Source of the DNA: Cricetomys ansorgei
Lineage: Eukaryota; Chordata; Mammalia; Rodentia; Nesomyidae
Direction of reading: 5' to 3'
DNA: 64,000 nt
NCBI GenBank assembly: GCA_026225945.1
Contig: JAMJFZ010001089.1
Location: 6,472,501-6,536,500, forward strand
Under the pieces are notes generated by a model. It was not told the DNA's origin. It ran no database searches and was given only the letters and a program-made list of their open reading frames with translations. Made by a program: the position numbers and the translations under genes. Each line of letters begins with the position of its first letter. Positions within the stretch are counted from its first letter, which is position 1. Positions 49,351-61,289 of the stretch are shown here, in pieces.

Positions 49351-50680
49351 TTGCTAGGTCTCCTTGGATAATTGATGGAGGACTTGCGTGGAAAACGGAC
49401 AGGTTTATGACGATAATCTCAGCTCTCGAGAGGCAGAGGCAGGAGGATAGTGAGCTCAAAGCCTGTGTAGAGATTCTGCTCTTCACAGAGTAGAGGTTTT
49501 TTATAATGGCATAGTAATCTGCTTGTTGCAGTAGATAAAATATGCATAGACGGAAACGAAAGAAGTTGATCCCACCGCGGAGGGTAGATGAGTGGTTGCC
49601 AGAGGTTGGGGCCAGGGTAGGGAGGTGACGGAGAGAGGGTGGCTAATGCTTACAGAGATGCAGTTGGGTGGGAGGAGGAATGTCTTATCATATTTTTTGT
49701 CTAGTAAGATAATTATAATTGGCAACAATTAGTTGTGTATTTTAAAGTAGTTACTAGAGAGTATTTTGTTGCCAACTCACATGACACATGGTTGAGGGCA
49801 TGGGTCTTTTTAAGATATGATCTATGTATGTATTGGACTATCACATTGTGCTCCATAAATACATGCAGTTACTATATGTTAATTGAAAAGGAAAGAAACC
49901 CTACAGCATTCTCAAGGTATGAAAAAGCTGGCATTTTTAACGCACACCAAAAGCGAGGAGTACATTCAAGCTGATAATTACTGTAGCTGTTCAAGGTCTA
50001 ATGTAAAAGTAACTTTACCTTTCACTGAGTTTCTGTCTTGATTAACAAAATATTGCAGCTGGATCGTGATCAGGAAAGTGATGCAGATTCACAATCTATT
50101 GAGAAACTGCTGTGGCTAGGGAGGCAGGATGAAACGTGCCAGAGGTATGGATCCTTCTGTAGTAAGTAACTTTTCTGATTGAAGGCACGGTGATTAAGAG
50201 AGAGAGCGAAATACATGGAGGTAAAGTGTAGCACAGCAGGGAATTTTTATTATATACAGAAATAAGAAGGTACAGGTAATTGCCAACATAGTAGTCAAAC
50301 AGTAAACAGGGCCGCATACTGTAGAAATGTGATCTCCTAATGCTTCAAAATGATGATTTCTGGAATAGTTGTACTTAGTTTACAACTCTGTTTTGTTGAG
50401 TGCGGCCTTAGTTTGTTTTCTTTGTAGAATACTTGTTCCAGATGCACAGCAGCCCCACACAGATACAGCCAGCCATTCTCATTTTACAGATGAGCAGTTG
50501 GGAGGTTGTGTCAGGTGGCTCAAGTCTACTCAAGAGGCTGAGGCAGGAGGATTAAGAGTTTAAAATCTAAGCCAGCTGCAATCACTTAACGCCTTTAAGC
50601 TACATTCTGGGACCCTGTCTCAAAAAAAAAAAAAAAAAAGTGTAACATTGGCCTGGGTTTCATAATGACTTCAGGACCAG

Positions 50681-50736
<56 letters not shown>

Positions 50737-53700
50737 TGGGGGGTGGGGTGAGAAGAAACAAAGCCATAGCAGTGCCTGGGCACACCGTACCTTGACTCAC
50801 AGGAGGCCAGTTGGCGCTGACTGATGGGAGGACTGTCTCTGCTGTAGTTCTTTAGGGCTTGATGTGTTCACTTGATGTGATGGACCTTAGTTATATTCAA
50901 GGAACTCTGCTTTGGTTTATGTTTTTCTTCTTTCTTCCTCGGCTTGTTTGGATAATAGCACTTTTCCACTTAGCTCCTTCAATCTGAAGAGGACTGTCTG
51001 TGTGCTTGTGTGTTCTGTTCTTTGTACTCATCCAATCACATTTCTCAAATCAAAAATCACATGGTAATGAGCGTTATTAGCAGCTCTCAAGGGCTCGTGC
51101 TATTACTAGTGAAAATATACCCATATAGTCTTGTTTTTGTCATTAGTTTATCTCCATGTAACATCACATTAGCTTGTATCTCTTTCCTTGGAGTGGAAGT
51201 TCCATTTGAATACAGACTTCTTTGCTCACTGTTTCCGCTCCCCGTAGTGTTATCAAGCTTAGTAATACAGTAGTTACAAAGGTGTAGATGAGAGTAGGCA
51301 GTTACTGGAATTACTTCACATAAATATTGGACGTTTGAACGAATTACTGATGTGGAAGTCTCTATGTATGTCTCCATTCCTGGGGTCTGGAGACATGCTA
51401 CCGAGCTTAACTTCCCCTCCTTACACTTTATTCAGGTCTCTCTGGTCCTTTTTTGCTTGAGTGTGTATTGTAAGTGGTTTTTCTCCATTTGCAGGCTCTA
51501 CTGGTTGGTTTTATGGGTGTGATATGACGGTGGTGTTGATCTTACGTTTCATTCTCCCTCAGACATGGACTCCTGCGGCTGACTTCACTCACCACGCCCA
51601 CACTGCCTCCTTGTCAGCAGTGGCAGTGAACAGTCGCTTTGTAGTCACCGGGAGCAAAGATGAAACGATTCACATTTATGACATGAAAAAGAAGATAGAG
51701 CACGGGGCTCTGGTGCACCACAGCGGTACGTTTGTCTTAGTTACTATCCTGTTTCTGTGAAGAGACACCATGACCAAAGCAACACTTATAAAAGGAAGCA
51801 TTTAATAGGGGCTTGCTTACAGTTAGTTAAAGGGTTAGTCCATTGTCATCATGGCAGGGAGCAGACGGGTGTATCGATGGAGTTGTAGCTGAGAGCTTCA
51901 CATCCTGAAGGCAGAGAGAGGGCCACAAAGCCTACTCTCAGTGACACACTGCCTCCAACAAGGCCACACCTCCTAATCCTTCTCATTTTTCTCAGACAGT
52001 TCTACTCCCATTGACTAAGCTTATGCACCTACTGGGTGGAGGGGCATTCTCATTTAAACCACCCTAAAGTTGTAGTCTTTAAGATACAAGGAAACATTAA
52101 CACTTTATTGACTTCATTTAGACTGGTGCATGTCTCTACTGTGTGCAGGTTCTGTGATAGGAGATACAAAATGAAGGGGGAGAGATGTTCCTTGTCCATA
52201 GGTTGCTTCCCTAGTCCTATACAGCAGGGAGGTAGATGCTCTTCTCTGTATTGACTTATAGACCTACAGTCTAAGCATGGTTACTGCAGAAGATTGTAGG
52301 TGTGCTCAAGCGAAATACAGAGGCATGAAGGTCTTTGAAACTGAGGTCAAGGAAGAGTAGTTATATACTGATAGTTGAGTTTTCCATGCCTGTGTGGAGT
52401 TGCCCAGTGTAGGGTTAGGTCAAGGAGCAGAAAGACTTAAGTGTTTTTTTTTTTTTCATTGTATTTATCATTAACAGAAATGAAGGTAAGGGCGGAGGAG
52501 GAGAAGTCAGATTTAATTCAGTATATATTTATTCAGTTTGAGGAAACTTAGGCAGTGTTTCACCCATAGAGAAAGATGGATTACAGTATGACCCGTTCTT
52601 TTCTCTTTAACTTTGAGAGATTATGCATTGAATGTTGGATTTAAGTAGAGATGATAGGTACTTGCTTCTAGCACAGTCCTGAGCATCTTTGCCAAGTGCC
52701 TTGCTCTTCAGCTGAAGCTAGACTTTGCATGATCTCAGTGTGCAAAGTACTGTACATTCAGCAGTCAGAAAGGACTTAAAGTTTAGATGCCACTCTCCTC
52801 CCTGCTTGTATAGCTCCTGCTTTTTTCTTTTTTTCTTTTTTTTTTTTTTTTGATAGTTGGTAACAGATAAGGTCTTTTCTACCGAGTAGGTGGAATCCTG
52901 GGCAGAAGGACCAAATGTGAGGAGGCAGAATTGCCAGAGAGAGGATGTTACTGACCTGGGGGTTTCAGTTATATTCTGCAGAAGACTAAATGGCCAGTGT
53001 TGATGCTTTGTGAATCATGTGTATGGCCAGTATTAGAATCACTCAGCTCTGCAAAAGCAGTCATATGTAAACTAGGGGAGTGAACTGTGGCTGCTGTCCA
53101 GAAGCACTGTGTTTACAAAACACAGACTTGAGGCATCACAAAGGTGAAGGTGTGGTTTGGACTACGTGTGGCTAGAGGATGTAAGGTTCTCCCACCACCT
53201 CACCCCTCAGCCTCCTAGTACTTGATCGGGAAGAGGAAGTCTTGGGAGAACAAGGCCTTGGTTGTTAGGGGGAAATGAAGATTCTGAAGCAATTGAAATG
53301 ATTCAGGAAAATTTGTTAGCCACTGATCTGGAAAAGTAACATTTTATAGAATTATTAATCCTGATGGCAGTAAATGAGAAGAATGTAGTCATAAGCCACA
53401 GCTCTGTATCCATGATGACTGGATAGGTGGAGTCATAGCTCAGCATGCTGAAAACATTCGCATAGACTTAATGCTGTGTTCTCAGGCTGGGATTTAATCT
53501 CCCAGAGCCACCAAAACAAATGAAAATTGTTAGTTTTAATATGAAAACTTGAATTCTTTCATCTAAAACTTTAAGTATGATTCAGTAGTTCCAAGACATT
53601 GGCTCTCTTTGCTTTTGTGGTACTAGGGGTTGAACATGGATCTTGTGTGTGTGCTGGGCAGAGCTACCTCCAAACTGCAGTCATCCTCCTGCGCTTCCAA

Positions 53701-56700
53701 CCAGAAATGGAATTTGAGTTCCAAGTGGCTGTCATTTTACCTGTCTTGGTTTTTCACAGGCACAATAACTTGCCTGAAATTCTATGGCAACAGGCATTTA
53801 ATCAGTGGAGCGGAAGACGGACTCATCTGTGTCTGGGATGCAAAGAAATGGGAATGCCTGAAGTCCATTAAAGCTCACAAGTGAGTCAGTCCACTTGTTC
53901 CCATTGGTGTTCGCACTGTACTGCTCAAGCCGAGGGCTGACTGTTGTTTCTTTTTAGAGGGCACGTGACTTTCCTTTCCATCCACCCTTCTGGCAAGTTG
54001 GCCCTGTCTGTTGGTACAGATAAGACATTAAGGTAAGGTGTAAATTCCCAAGGGCATCTTTACTAGTGTATCTTTTAGCAGTAACAAAATACCATTTCCA
54101 TATCAGTTCACAGTTTTCATCCATTTTAAGTTACTGTGATAACAAGAGCATAGTAGAAAACCACTGAACTGTTTCATAATAATGGAGTAAAAATGATCTA
54201 TATTGGCCAGGCAAGGTGGTGTATGCCTTTAACCCCAGGAGGAAGAGGCAGGCTGATCTCCGAATCTGAGGCCAACCTGGTCTACATAGCAACTACATAG
54301 TTCACACTATACCATGAACACTACATAGTTCCAGGCTGAAACCCTGTCCAAAAGAAGAGGCTATATTCTAGTTATTGTAAAATGAATCGAGGAGAAGATG
54401 ATCTTGAAGAGAGACGTTTTAGTAGATGAAATGTAATGGATAACATGTTTAAAGGCTCAGGAGTGGCCGAGCTTTATTCATGCTTGAAGACAAACATTTA
54501 TGACATCACTACAAAGTAATATATACAGTGTGCAGTGAAATTGTCCTGTGTGGGGGCCTATTGTGCATGGGTATTTTTTTTCCTACTTAGTGACAGGGTG
54601 ATCATACTATAAACAAACCTCCTGTTTTGCAGAACGTGGAATCTTGTAGAGGGAAGATCAGCTTTCATAAAAAATATAAAACAAAGTGAGTATTTTGTAC
54701 ATTTTACAATAATTAGCTAGACTATGAATGTATACAGACACATTTTTTGTTTTATGTGTATGGGTGTTTGCCTGCATGTATGTCTGTGTGCTAACTGGAT
54801 CTTTGGTGCCCTTTAAGGCCAAAAGATGACATTGGATCCCCAGGAGCTTGAGTTACAGATGGTTGTAAACCTCCACGTGGGTGCTGGGAATCAAACCCAG
54901 GTCCCCTGGGAGAGCAGTCTTAACTGTTGTGCCTCATCTCCAGCCCATGCCCACACATTCTACAGACATGTGTATCCACATTTATTTCCCACTAGATGGT
55001 AGTGGCCTCTGACAACAAACGCTTTAGCTTACTTTCTCTTCCTGTGTTAGAACTGGGTTCTGCCTCATATCGTCTTTATGACCTTCAGTAATTCTTGAAA
55101 CTCCATTTATCCACAGTTTAATTTGTAAAGTGTGTATTAGGGATTTATTGTGAAATAGGGAACCATTTTCTTTTGGGAAAATGCATTTTTCCCCCCTGTT
55201 TTTATTATTTTTTTAAAAAGGTTTCTGTAAGATGGGATAGGACTGTCGAGACCGGTCTCATATAGACTTAGTGGCTTCAGAATTGCTGTATAGCTGAGGT
55301 TGGCCTTGAACTGTTGAATTCTCCTTTTTCCACCTCCCAGGAGCTGAGCCTACAGGCTGGGTGGGCATGGTGGCCTAGCAAGATGAAATGTTTTGATTTA
55401 CAGATGCTCACATAGTGGAGTGGTCCCCGAGTGGAAAGAAGTACATAGTTGTCGTGCTGAATAAAGTGGATGTCTATCAGCTGGACACAGCGTCTGTGAG
55501 CGGCACCATCACAAATGAGAAGAGGATCTCCTCCGTTACGTTTCTTTCAGTGAGTTCCAGAAAGCAGGAGCGGGGGTCCTGAGGTGTCAATTCCTGGGGA
55601 CACTTTGGGTATTGTTTTCCTTTTTCCTAGGACTCTGTCCTTGCAGTAGCTGGAGATGAAGAAGTTGTAAGGTTTTTTGACTGTGATTCGCTAGTGTGCC
55701 TCTGTGAATTTGAAGCCCATAAAAACAGGTAATTTTTTTTAAAGTAATCTGTATGTATATAGTCATACTGAATGTTAACAGGCAGTAATTTCATAAATTT
55801 GTGCGTGTGTGTTTGTTCTGAGCAACAACAAAGGTAATCAGACACATCACATGTATATGAGACCTGGCATCAAAGAGATGTTAGAAAATGTTATTTCCCT
55901 GGGTTTCATAATGCAAGAGGGGTGAAATGTACTTTTAAAATAACTGTTAGACTTGGAGCCAGATATCAAGCATATTTGAGCAAAGAAAAGCTAAACAGTA
56001 TTGAGCTTTGTTCTGACCATTCTTGTCCTTAATTCCTTTGCCCACTTCCCCTTTTCCTTGCTATTTTACCCCATAGGAAAAATGAAATAGCATTATTAAG
56101 CTTATCTCCAAATGCTTGTTGGGCATATATAAAGGGTAGTGAGTCTCAGAGTAAGGTCATCAGTTTGGCCAGGATCATTCCGCACTTAAGTAAGGGAGCT
56201 CTCCCAAATCCAAATCTCCCGAATCACAGAGATCCACCTGCCTCTGCTCCCAAGTGCTGGGATTAAAGGCATGTGCCACCACCGCCTGGCTTTGATTATT
56301 ATTTTTTAATTGTGTGTCGTGCATTTGTGGTATGTGTATGTGGAGGCACACCCACAGCATGTGTTTGGAGGTCAGTAGACAGCTTTGTGGAGTTCTTCTC
56401 CTTCCACATTTACGTGGGTTCTAGAGATTGAACTCAGGCCATCAGGCTTACCCGGCAGGTACTTTACCCACTGAGCCATCGTGCCAGTTCTATCCGTATT
56501 ATTTTAAAGTAAATTACAATTTTGAGGGTTTTAAGGCCTGGAAATAGCATGATTTTGCTTACATTTGAAACATTTATCTACCAGAAATGGAAGGTGAGTG
56601 GTCTGTTGGGCAATAGCCATAATCCAGAAACAAAAAGGCAGTTTAGACTAGAAGTGGTGGAGCTGGAGAACCCGTTCTCTCTTCCTCTCCCTGAGCCAGC

Positions 56701-58517
56701 CTGTAGTGAGCATGTTTCCTTTCTGCATGTGCAGTTGCTTGAGTTAACAGGCTCCGCCTTGCACATCCTTATCTCTTGAAGGTAACCTGAGTGTTTGTAG
56801 TTATCCTTTGGCCTGAAAATAACTCAGTTTGATGGGATTATGCAGCATTTATTATATTTTAGATTACTGTTTATTGAACATTTGAAACATTGATAAACCA
56901 AGAGACTTTGATAGTTTTATAATACCACACCCTTTGGAAGAAATGATCTCTGGCATTAATGTTTCTACCCTAGGGTAAAAGACATGTTCAGTTTTGAAAT
57001 TCCAGACCATCATGTTCTTGTCACAGCGTCAAATGATGGTTTCATCAAAATGTGGACACTTAAGCAGGATAAGGTCAGTGTCTCCTCAGTGTCAATACTG
57101 TACAATGCAAGTGTGATTGTAGTACATTATCTATTATATCATTAAGGTATTACTTTAAGGTAACAGTGTTTGTTTCTTTAAGAATCATAAAACATAGACC
57201 CTTAAACTTTAAAATCTCTTCCACTCATGATCTTTATTGGTAGTTTTTTTTTTAATTTTGTTTATTTTTCTTCTCTCATACAACTTATACAATACATCCT
57301 GACCCCCCCTATTGGTATTTTTAAATTAGGGTTACTGAAGAGCTGCCTGGAGGATTCGAGCTGATAAAGATCAGATCTTAGACCTCCTGTTGCCCTTCCA
57401 GTTGTGAAAACTCGGCTTACTTTTTGTGTGTGTATTGAGTCCTCTTTATCTTAAAAACAGGTATTAGAGAAAAAGATTGCCATTACTAAAAACAGTTTGA
57501 AAGGTCCTGATTGATTATGGAACTACCAATAATTTTGAACCAGATAACCAAATACTGAATTCCTTTCTTTAGTCTGCCTATAGTCTCAGTTTAGTATTAT
57601 TTATTCTTGACTCTGCAGGTGTGACCTATTGAATGTCTACATAAGACATAGTTTGTGTCCTTAGAATTTTATACTTTCTGGATACTTTTCAAGAAATTGG
57701 TTTTATGAGCAGTCTACTCAGATCATCATAAACCATGGTAGTCAGCTATCTTATGCTTAGGAAAATCTAGGCTGTCATCACCTGGGGCTTTGTTATGAAA
57801 GATGCTGGGCAGTTTCATCAGTGCATTCACATAAACCCTGTGGAACATCTTACGCTGCATGGATACTGTGACACGTAGTGTGGTACACTCATTCTAGCAC
57901 TGACTGAAACATTCTTTTGTGGTACGTGATGGTATAATTAAAGTTCAATTAGGATTATTATGGAAAAAGAAAAGCAGTTATCCAAAAATTCTCTTTGTTG
58001 AGTATAAGGTCCTTTTCCTTCTCTTTCAGAAAGATCCCCCGACTTTGCTGTGTGAAGTGAACTCTGGTGCCAGGCTGACGTGTCTTGGAGTGTGGTTAGA
58101 CAGAGCCACAGATGCAAACGCGAGCCCTCCTCCCACAGCAGAGCCCTCTCCCGGTAAATTAAGTCCATCATTTATATATATATGTGCTGCCCAAGTGAGC
58201 ATAAGTCTATCATGTAAAAGACTGAGCGGTCTGTTCCCTCCTGAGTTGTTAAAGAGTCCAGAAAACTTCACTTGAGGGGGAGAAATAGTCCTTAATGTAC
58301 CTTCTATTGTGTTTTAGTAAATAAAGAACGACCCAAAACGGTCAGAAAGGAATCTGGTGATGTGATTCAGGAAGAGGAAACATCAGAACCCAGTTCAAAG
58401 AAATCCGATTTAACTGGAGACAGCAAGAAGCCAACAAAAGGAAATAGCCCAGTGCCAGCCAAGAAGAGGAAGATGACAGGCGTGCTGGAAAAGAAGAAAA
58501 GAAAAAGGAAAATATAA
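49175..58517 (+). CDS. PAK1IP1: PAK1IP1, p21-activated kinase 1-interacting WD40 protein, complete CDS in ten exons
   Basis: Ten exons (49175-49258, 51563-51725, 53760-53880, 53958-54032, 54633-54685, 55404-55549, 55631-55728, 56974-57073, 58030-58153, 58318-58517) join in frame to 1164 nt, 387 residues (human about 392). All introns are GT-AG. Known role: nucleolar WD40 protein (yeast Mak11 counterpart) needed for 60S subunit maturation, reported inhibitor of PAK1 and linked to MDM2/p53 nucleolar stress. Seen: WD repeats at about residues 35-75 (ending HIYDM), 80-118 (CVWDA), 122-155 (RTWNL), then weaker blades, and about 245-280 (IKMWTL). A lysine-rich C-terminus carries KKRKM and KKKRKRKI, typical nucleolar signals. 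No internal stop. The start MELVAGCYEQVLFGF matches the known N-terminus. Confidence 0.97.
50511..50640 (+). mobile_element. B1-like SINE, diverged
   Basis: GGCTGAGGCAGGAGGATTAA and GACCCTGTCTCAAAAAAAAA with a poly-A tail. Confidence 0.65.
50682..50735. repeat. (GT)n microsatellite
   Basis: About 26 GT units followed by GGTGGGGGGTGGGG. Confidence 0.95.
51563..51725 (+). CDS. PAK1IP1: PAK1IP1 exon 2
   Basis: Acceptor TCCCTCAG; residues 29-82 with DFTHHAHTASLSAVAV and the first WD blade ending IHIYDMKKKIEHG. Donor G/GTACGT splits a glycine codon. An open frame continues a few codons into the intron but is not coding. Confidence 0.95.
51748..52066. mobile_element. Rodent interspersed repeat, possibly L1 3' end
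   Basis: TTTCTGTGAAGAGACACCAT, GACCAAAGCAACACTTATAA, CCATTGTCATCATGGCAGGG, CAAGGCCACACCTCCTAATC and GGGCATTCTCATTTAAACCA form a common rodent repeat. I recall it as L1-associated but cannot assign the family. Confidence 0.6.
53760..53880 (+). CDS. PAK1IP1: PAK1IP1 exon 3
   Basis: Acceptor GTTTTTCACAG; encodes GTITCLKFYGNRHLISGAED, then GLICVWDAKKWECLKSIKAH, the second WD blade. Donor AA/GTGAGT. Confidence 0.95.
53958..54032 (+). CDS. PAK1IP1: PAK1IP1 exon 4
   Basis: After a short 77-bp intron with acceptor TTTCTTTTTAG. Encodes KGHVTFLSIHPSGKLALSVG, then TDKTL, the third WD blade. Donor AG/GTAAGG. Confidence 0.95.
54204..54352 (+). mobile_element. B1 SINE with internal duplication
   Basis: GGCAAGGTGGTGTATGCCTT, GAGGCCAACCTGGTCTACAT, then ACTACATAGTTC repeated, ending GAAACCCTGTCC. 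Confidence 0.8.
54633..54685 (+). CDS. PAK1IP1: PAK1IP1 exon 5
   Basis: A 53-bp exon, acceptor CTGTTTTGCAG, encoding RTWNLVEGRSAFIKNIKQ; donor AAA/GTGAGT. Confidence 0.95.
54735..54948 (-). mobile_element. B2/B3-type SINE, reverse
   Basis: GCTTGAGTTACAGATGGTTG, GGGTGCTGGGAATCAAACCC, CTCATCTCCAGCCC. Confidence 0.85.
55210..55385 (-). mobile_element. B1-like SINE, reverse, diverged
   Basis: GAGGTTGGCCTTGAACTGTT, CCACCTCCCAGGAGCTGAGC. Confidence 0.5.
55404..55549 (+). CDS. PAK1IP1: PAK1IP1 exon 6
   Basis: Acceptor TTTGATTTACAG; encodes NAHIVEWSPSGKKYIVVVLN, then KVDVYQLDTASVSGTITNEK and RISSVTFLS; donor TCA/GTGAGT, phase 0. Confidence 0.95.
55631..55728 (+). CDS. PAK1IP1: PAK1IP1 exon 7
   Basis: After an 81-bp intron (acceptor TTTTTCCTAG). 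Encodes DSVLAVAGDEEVVRFFDCDS, then LVCLCEFEAHKN; donor AG/GTAATT, slightly weak. Confidence 0.95.
56205..56290 (-). mobile_element. B1 SINE fragment, reverse
   Basis: ACAGAGATCCACCTGCCTCT, AGTGCTGGGATTAAAGGCAT, CACCACCGCCTGGC. Confidence 0.85.
56291..56490 (-). mobile_element. B3-type SINE, reverse
   Basis: GTTTGGAGGTCAGTAGACAG, GATTGAACTCAGGCCATCAG, CACTGAGCCATCGTGCCAG. Adjacent to a B1 fragment. Confidence 0.75.
56974..57073 (+). CDS. PAK1IP1: PAK1IP1 exon 8
   Basis: Acceptor TTTCTACCCTAG; encodes RVKDMFSFEIPDHHVLVTAS, then NDGFIKMWTLKQDK, the last clear WD blade. Donor AAG/GTCAGT. Confidence 0.95.
58030..58153 (+). CDS. PAK1IP1: PAK1IP1 exon 9
   Basis: Acceptor CTTCTCTTTCAG; encodes KDPPTLLCEVNSGARLTCLG, then VWLDRATDANASPPPTAEPS; donor CCCG/GTAAAT. 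Confidence 0.93.
58318..58517 (+). CDS. PAK1IP1: PAK1IP1 exon 10 (last coding exon)
   Basis: Acceptor TTGTGTTTTAG; encodes a low-complexity acidic then basic tail (EEETSEPSSKK ... AKKRKMTGVLEKKKRKRKI) with TAA at 58515-58517. Less conserved than the WD core, as expected for this tail. Confidence 0.93.
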
Positions 58518-58840
58518 CTCATGGCAAATCCCAGACTTCTTCTCCCAAAGAGAATGTCTTTTTGACAGAATTCTCCTTTCAAATATTAGACTGAACTTTT
58601 CCATGCGAGAAACAAAAGAATTTCTCCTTCTGGGGAAAATGTGCAACTTAAAAAAAAAAAATAACTCCCACTTTTAGGTGGTGCTTTCTTTTGTTAAATG
58701 GTAAAATTATTTTTGGCAGATGGCATTTTATTATATATTGTGATATATAATAATTGTAATGTATACTTTTTACTCTTCAAGTAAAGATATGAAAATGTTA
58801 CAGTTTAAAAATAATACAAATTTTTGAGTATATTTGAAGA
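58518..58840 (+). other. PAK1IP1: Probable PAK1IP1 3' UTR
   Basis: AT-rich sequence after the stop. No canonical AATAAA was seen close by; AATACA at 58813-58818 is a weak variant candidate. A B4/ID-like fragment begins at about 58829. The UTR end is uncertain. Confidence 0.4.
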
Positions 58841-58912
58841 TGCTTGGGAACAAGCCCAGGGCCTTGCGTATTAGCAAGCTCTACCTTTGTAGCACCAGCC
58901 CCCTGCTCCCTA
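58829..58912 (-). mobile_element. B4/ID-like fragment, reverse
   Basis: CAAGCCCAGGGCCTTGCGTA, TTAGCAAGCTCTACC. Confidence 0.55.
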
Positions 58913-59089
58913 CCCAGTCCTGTCTACAGGTCTTTATAGGAAGTGGGTGAAGGGGATTATTTTATTTTATTTTTTTGGACAATTCTTCTAAGTAGTGATG
59001 ACAAGCAAATTTCAGGGCAAGAAAACAACACTTCTCATAATCTTTCATCTTCCAGGGCATCAAAAATATTCATCCATCGAACCCTCACC

Positions 59090-59226
59090 TCAAGACAAGG
59101 TTTTTCTGTAGTCCTGGCTGTCCTGGAACTCACTGTATAGACCAGGCTGGCCTTGAACTCACAGAGGTCTACCTGCCTCTGCCTCTACCTCTACTGGGAT
59201 TAAAGGCATGTGCTACCACTGCTAGG
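59090..59226 (-). mobile_element. B1 SINE, reverse
   Basis: GGCTGTCCTGGAACTCACTG, ACCAGGCTGGCCTTGAACTC, ACTGGGATTAAAGGCATGTG. Confidence 0.88.
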
Positions 59227-59413
59227 CCCCTAAGCTATTCTTAAACCAATCTCGGCTCATTTCCTTGTTGCCATTTTGCTTCAGTGTTACTATCAATACA
59301 AGACAGTCCCTCCATGCCTGGTAGGATTTGTGTCAGTCTTCAAAACAAGCGTAACACACTGTAAACTCTTAGTGTTACTACTACCATCGCCATAATAAAG
59401 GTGTATTTTGTCA

Positions 59414-59530
59414 AGTGGTGGTGCACTCCTTTAAAGCCACCACTCAGGAGGCAGAGGCAGGTGGATCTCTGAGTTCAAGGCCAGCCTGGTCTATGTAGCA
59501 GATTCCAGGATGGTCAGCTACATGAGTTTC
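59414..59530 (+). mobile_element. B1 SINE, 3' truncated
   Basis: CAAGTGGTGGTGCACTCCTT, GCAGAGGCAGGTGGATCTCT, GGCCAGCCTGGTCTATGTAG. Confidence 0.82.
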
Positions 59531-60224
59531 ATGTAGTTCTGCCTTAATTACATGTGACTTGAGGAAGGGCTAGAATTTATAGGTGGGGAAGGGTTAGGAA
59601 AGGGGCTCCATCTACACAGCCGTAAGGAGGCTGTCATTCAGCTAGGTGCTGACCTTTTAGTGTGACTGCTTTTGATCACTCTCCTGCCTCTAACCCCGCA
59701 GCCATGTACTATTATACTACTGTTGTAGTACCATGTACTCCTATACAATACTATGTATTAATAACCAATTAATAAACTCAATTGGTTCCTCAGGGTAAGC
59801 TCTGTTTAGTAATCAAGGCCTTAGGAACAGTAAATGTTGCCTAGTACCCCCAGGGCAAAAATTCTTGAAATAGATTCTCACTGTTAAATGTCTCCACTGA
59901 AGATCTATCCTCAGCACAAAGGCTGATGACAGATGTGGGGTAGGTGGTGGCAGTATGTGTGGCTAACATGCCTCTTTTACCAGGTTGGCACTCTCTCCTG
60001 GTAGCTCTTATGATCTCATTTCCCCTGTATGAAACTGACTTTAATCTAGGTATCTCAAATCTCAACCCTCATACCCCACTTGTATTGGGGACCTAATCCA
60101 GAGCCTTATATTCTACCACCAAGCTAAGCCTTCAACCCTGCCACCCCAGCATTGTGATTTGGTCTGTGAGACTTAGGGAACTTCCCTTGGGTACTGCAAT
60201 TTGCTACAAGACAATAGTTTGTGT

Positions 60225-60246
60225 CAAAAAAAAAAAAAAAAAAAAA
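60225..60246. repeat. Poly-A tract
   Basis: A run of about 20 A without a recognisable SINE body before it. Confidence 0.85.
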
Positions 60247-61289
60247 GGAACCCCTGTTCAGGGAGCTGAGTTGATTTTGCTTTTCAGGCTAGGAATGTAA
60301 TGTGTTGAACTACCTATTTTGATGTTTGCATGGAAGCATATTTTCACACATAAAATTCCAATCCTTGGCACTAGACTCTCCAGCTCTATGCCCCCCCTCC
60401 CACCCGCTTCCCTCATCAGCCACACATTCTTTACCAGGTGTTGCTGCCACCAGCCCAGATTCTGGGGCTAAAAGGAAAAACATGATCCCTGCCCAAAAGG
60501 TAAAGGCTTTGAAATAAATGGATATTTTCAATGCAGTGATCTTGGGCAGGGACAGCTTCATCCATCTACGAGATGAGGTTGAGTTTTCAGAGTATAAGAA
60601 GGGCATTTCCAGAGAGCAGTGATGAATGAGAAAGTGATGAAAGGTAGAAAGTAAGATCAACTGGCTAACCTCAAACTCATGAAAGTAAGTGTGTGCATAT
60701 GGAATTATACAAAGAAACAGGTTTGTCTAAGTAGCCAATGCTATCCAGAAAAGGATTTGGAGAGTGGAGAAAAAACAGGGCCACTTTAACCCACAGTTTC
60801 AAGCTACATTAATAAAGAGACGAAAAAGCTCCGTGTTCCTGTATGGTGAGGCCACACCCTGCTCTGCTTTTGGAATCATCCAGCCAAGGAGTAGAGAGTT
60901 GCTGCTTATGATGCCCAAGCCTAGGACTTTGCTTCCTGTTGTCCTTTCCCTTCCTAAATATCTATAGCAACTCGGGGGACAAGGTGAAGGATTTTCTTCC
61001 TTCTTTGGTTTCCTGGGTATTTTTCCAATTGCTGGTTACTTGGGGAATGAGTCCCAAGGACTGGCTGGTCGTTTCATCCTGTGACATCTATGCAGATAAA
61101 AACATTAGATATAAGTTTGGTTTAATAACAGAGATACTGGCCAGGGTCATCTGGTCTGATTTTTTGTGTTGTCTTGATCTATCTCTGCTAATCATCCCTC
61201 CATCTCATCCACCCGATGACAGATTAAGTGCCAGGCACCGTGGCTCCCTCTCACTGCCTTGCGGGTCCTCAGGCCTCCGGCTCATCAGC

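Larger units (their letters stand above)
49259..58029 (+). other. PAK1IP1: PAK1IP1 introns
   Basis: Nine GT-AG introns, two of them very short (77 and 81 bp). Intron 1 (2304 bp) carries a GT tract and B1 fragments. Intron 2 (2034 bp) begins with a rodent interspersed repeat and has T-runs at about 52445 and 52828. Introns 4, 5, 7 and 8 carry B1/B2/B3 copies. 49740-50500, 50780-51560, 52070-53590, 55730-56200, 56500-56970 and 57080-58029 otherwise show nothing beyond short T-rich tracts, including an L1-like scrap at about 57230-57310. Confidence 0.8.
58841..61289. other. Intergenic region between PAK1IP1 and TMEM14C
   Basis: Contains B1 copies (59090-59226 reverse, 59414-59530 forward), an ID/B4-like fragment (about 60070-60140) and an A-run (60225-60246). 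59530-60060 and 60250-61289 have no gene or repeat I recognise. Confidence 0.6.

Noticed and set aside
51461..51760. Single-exon gene starting MCIVSGFSPFAGS
   Set aside because: It is PAK1IP1 exon 2 extended into both introns; consensus AG and GT sites define the real exon.
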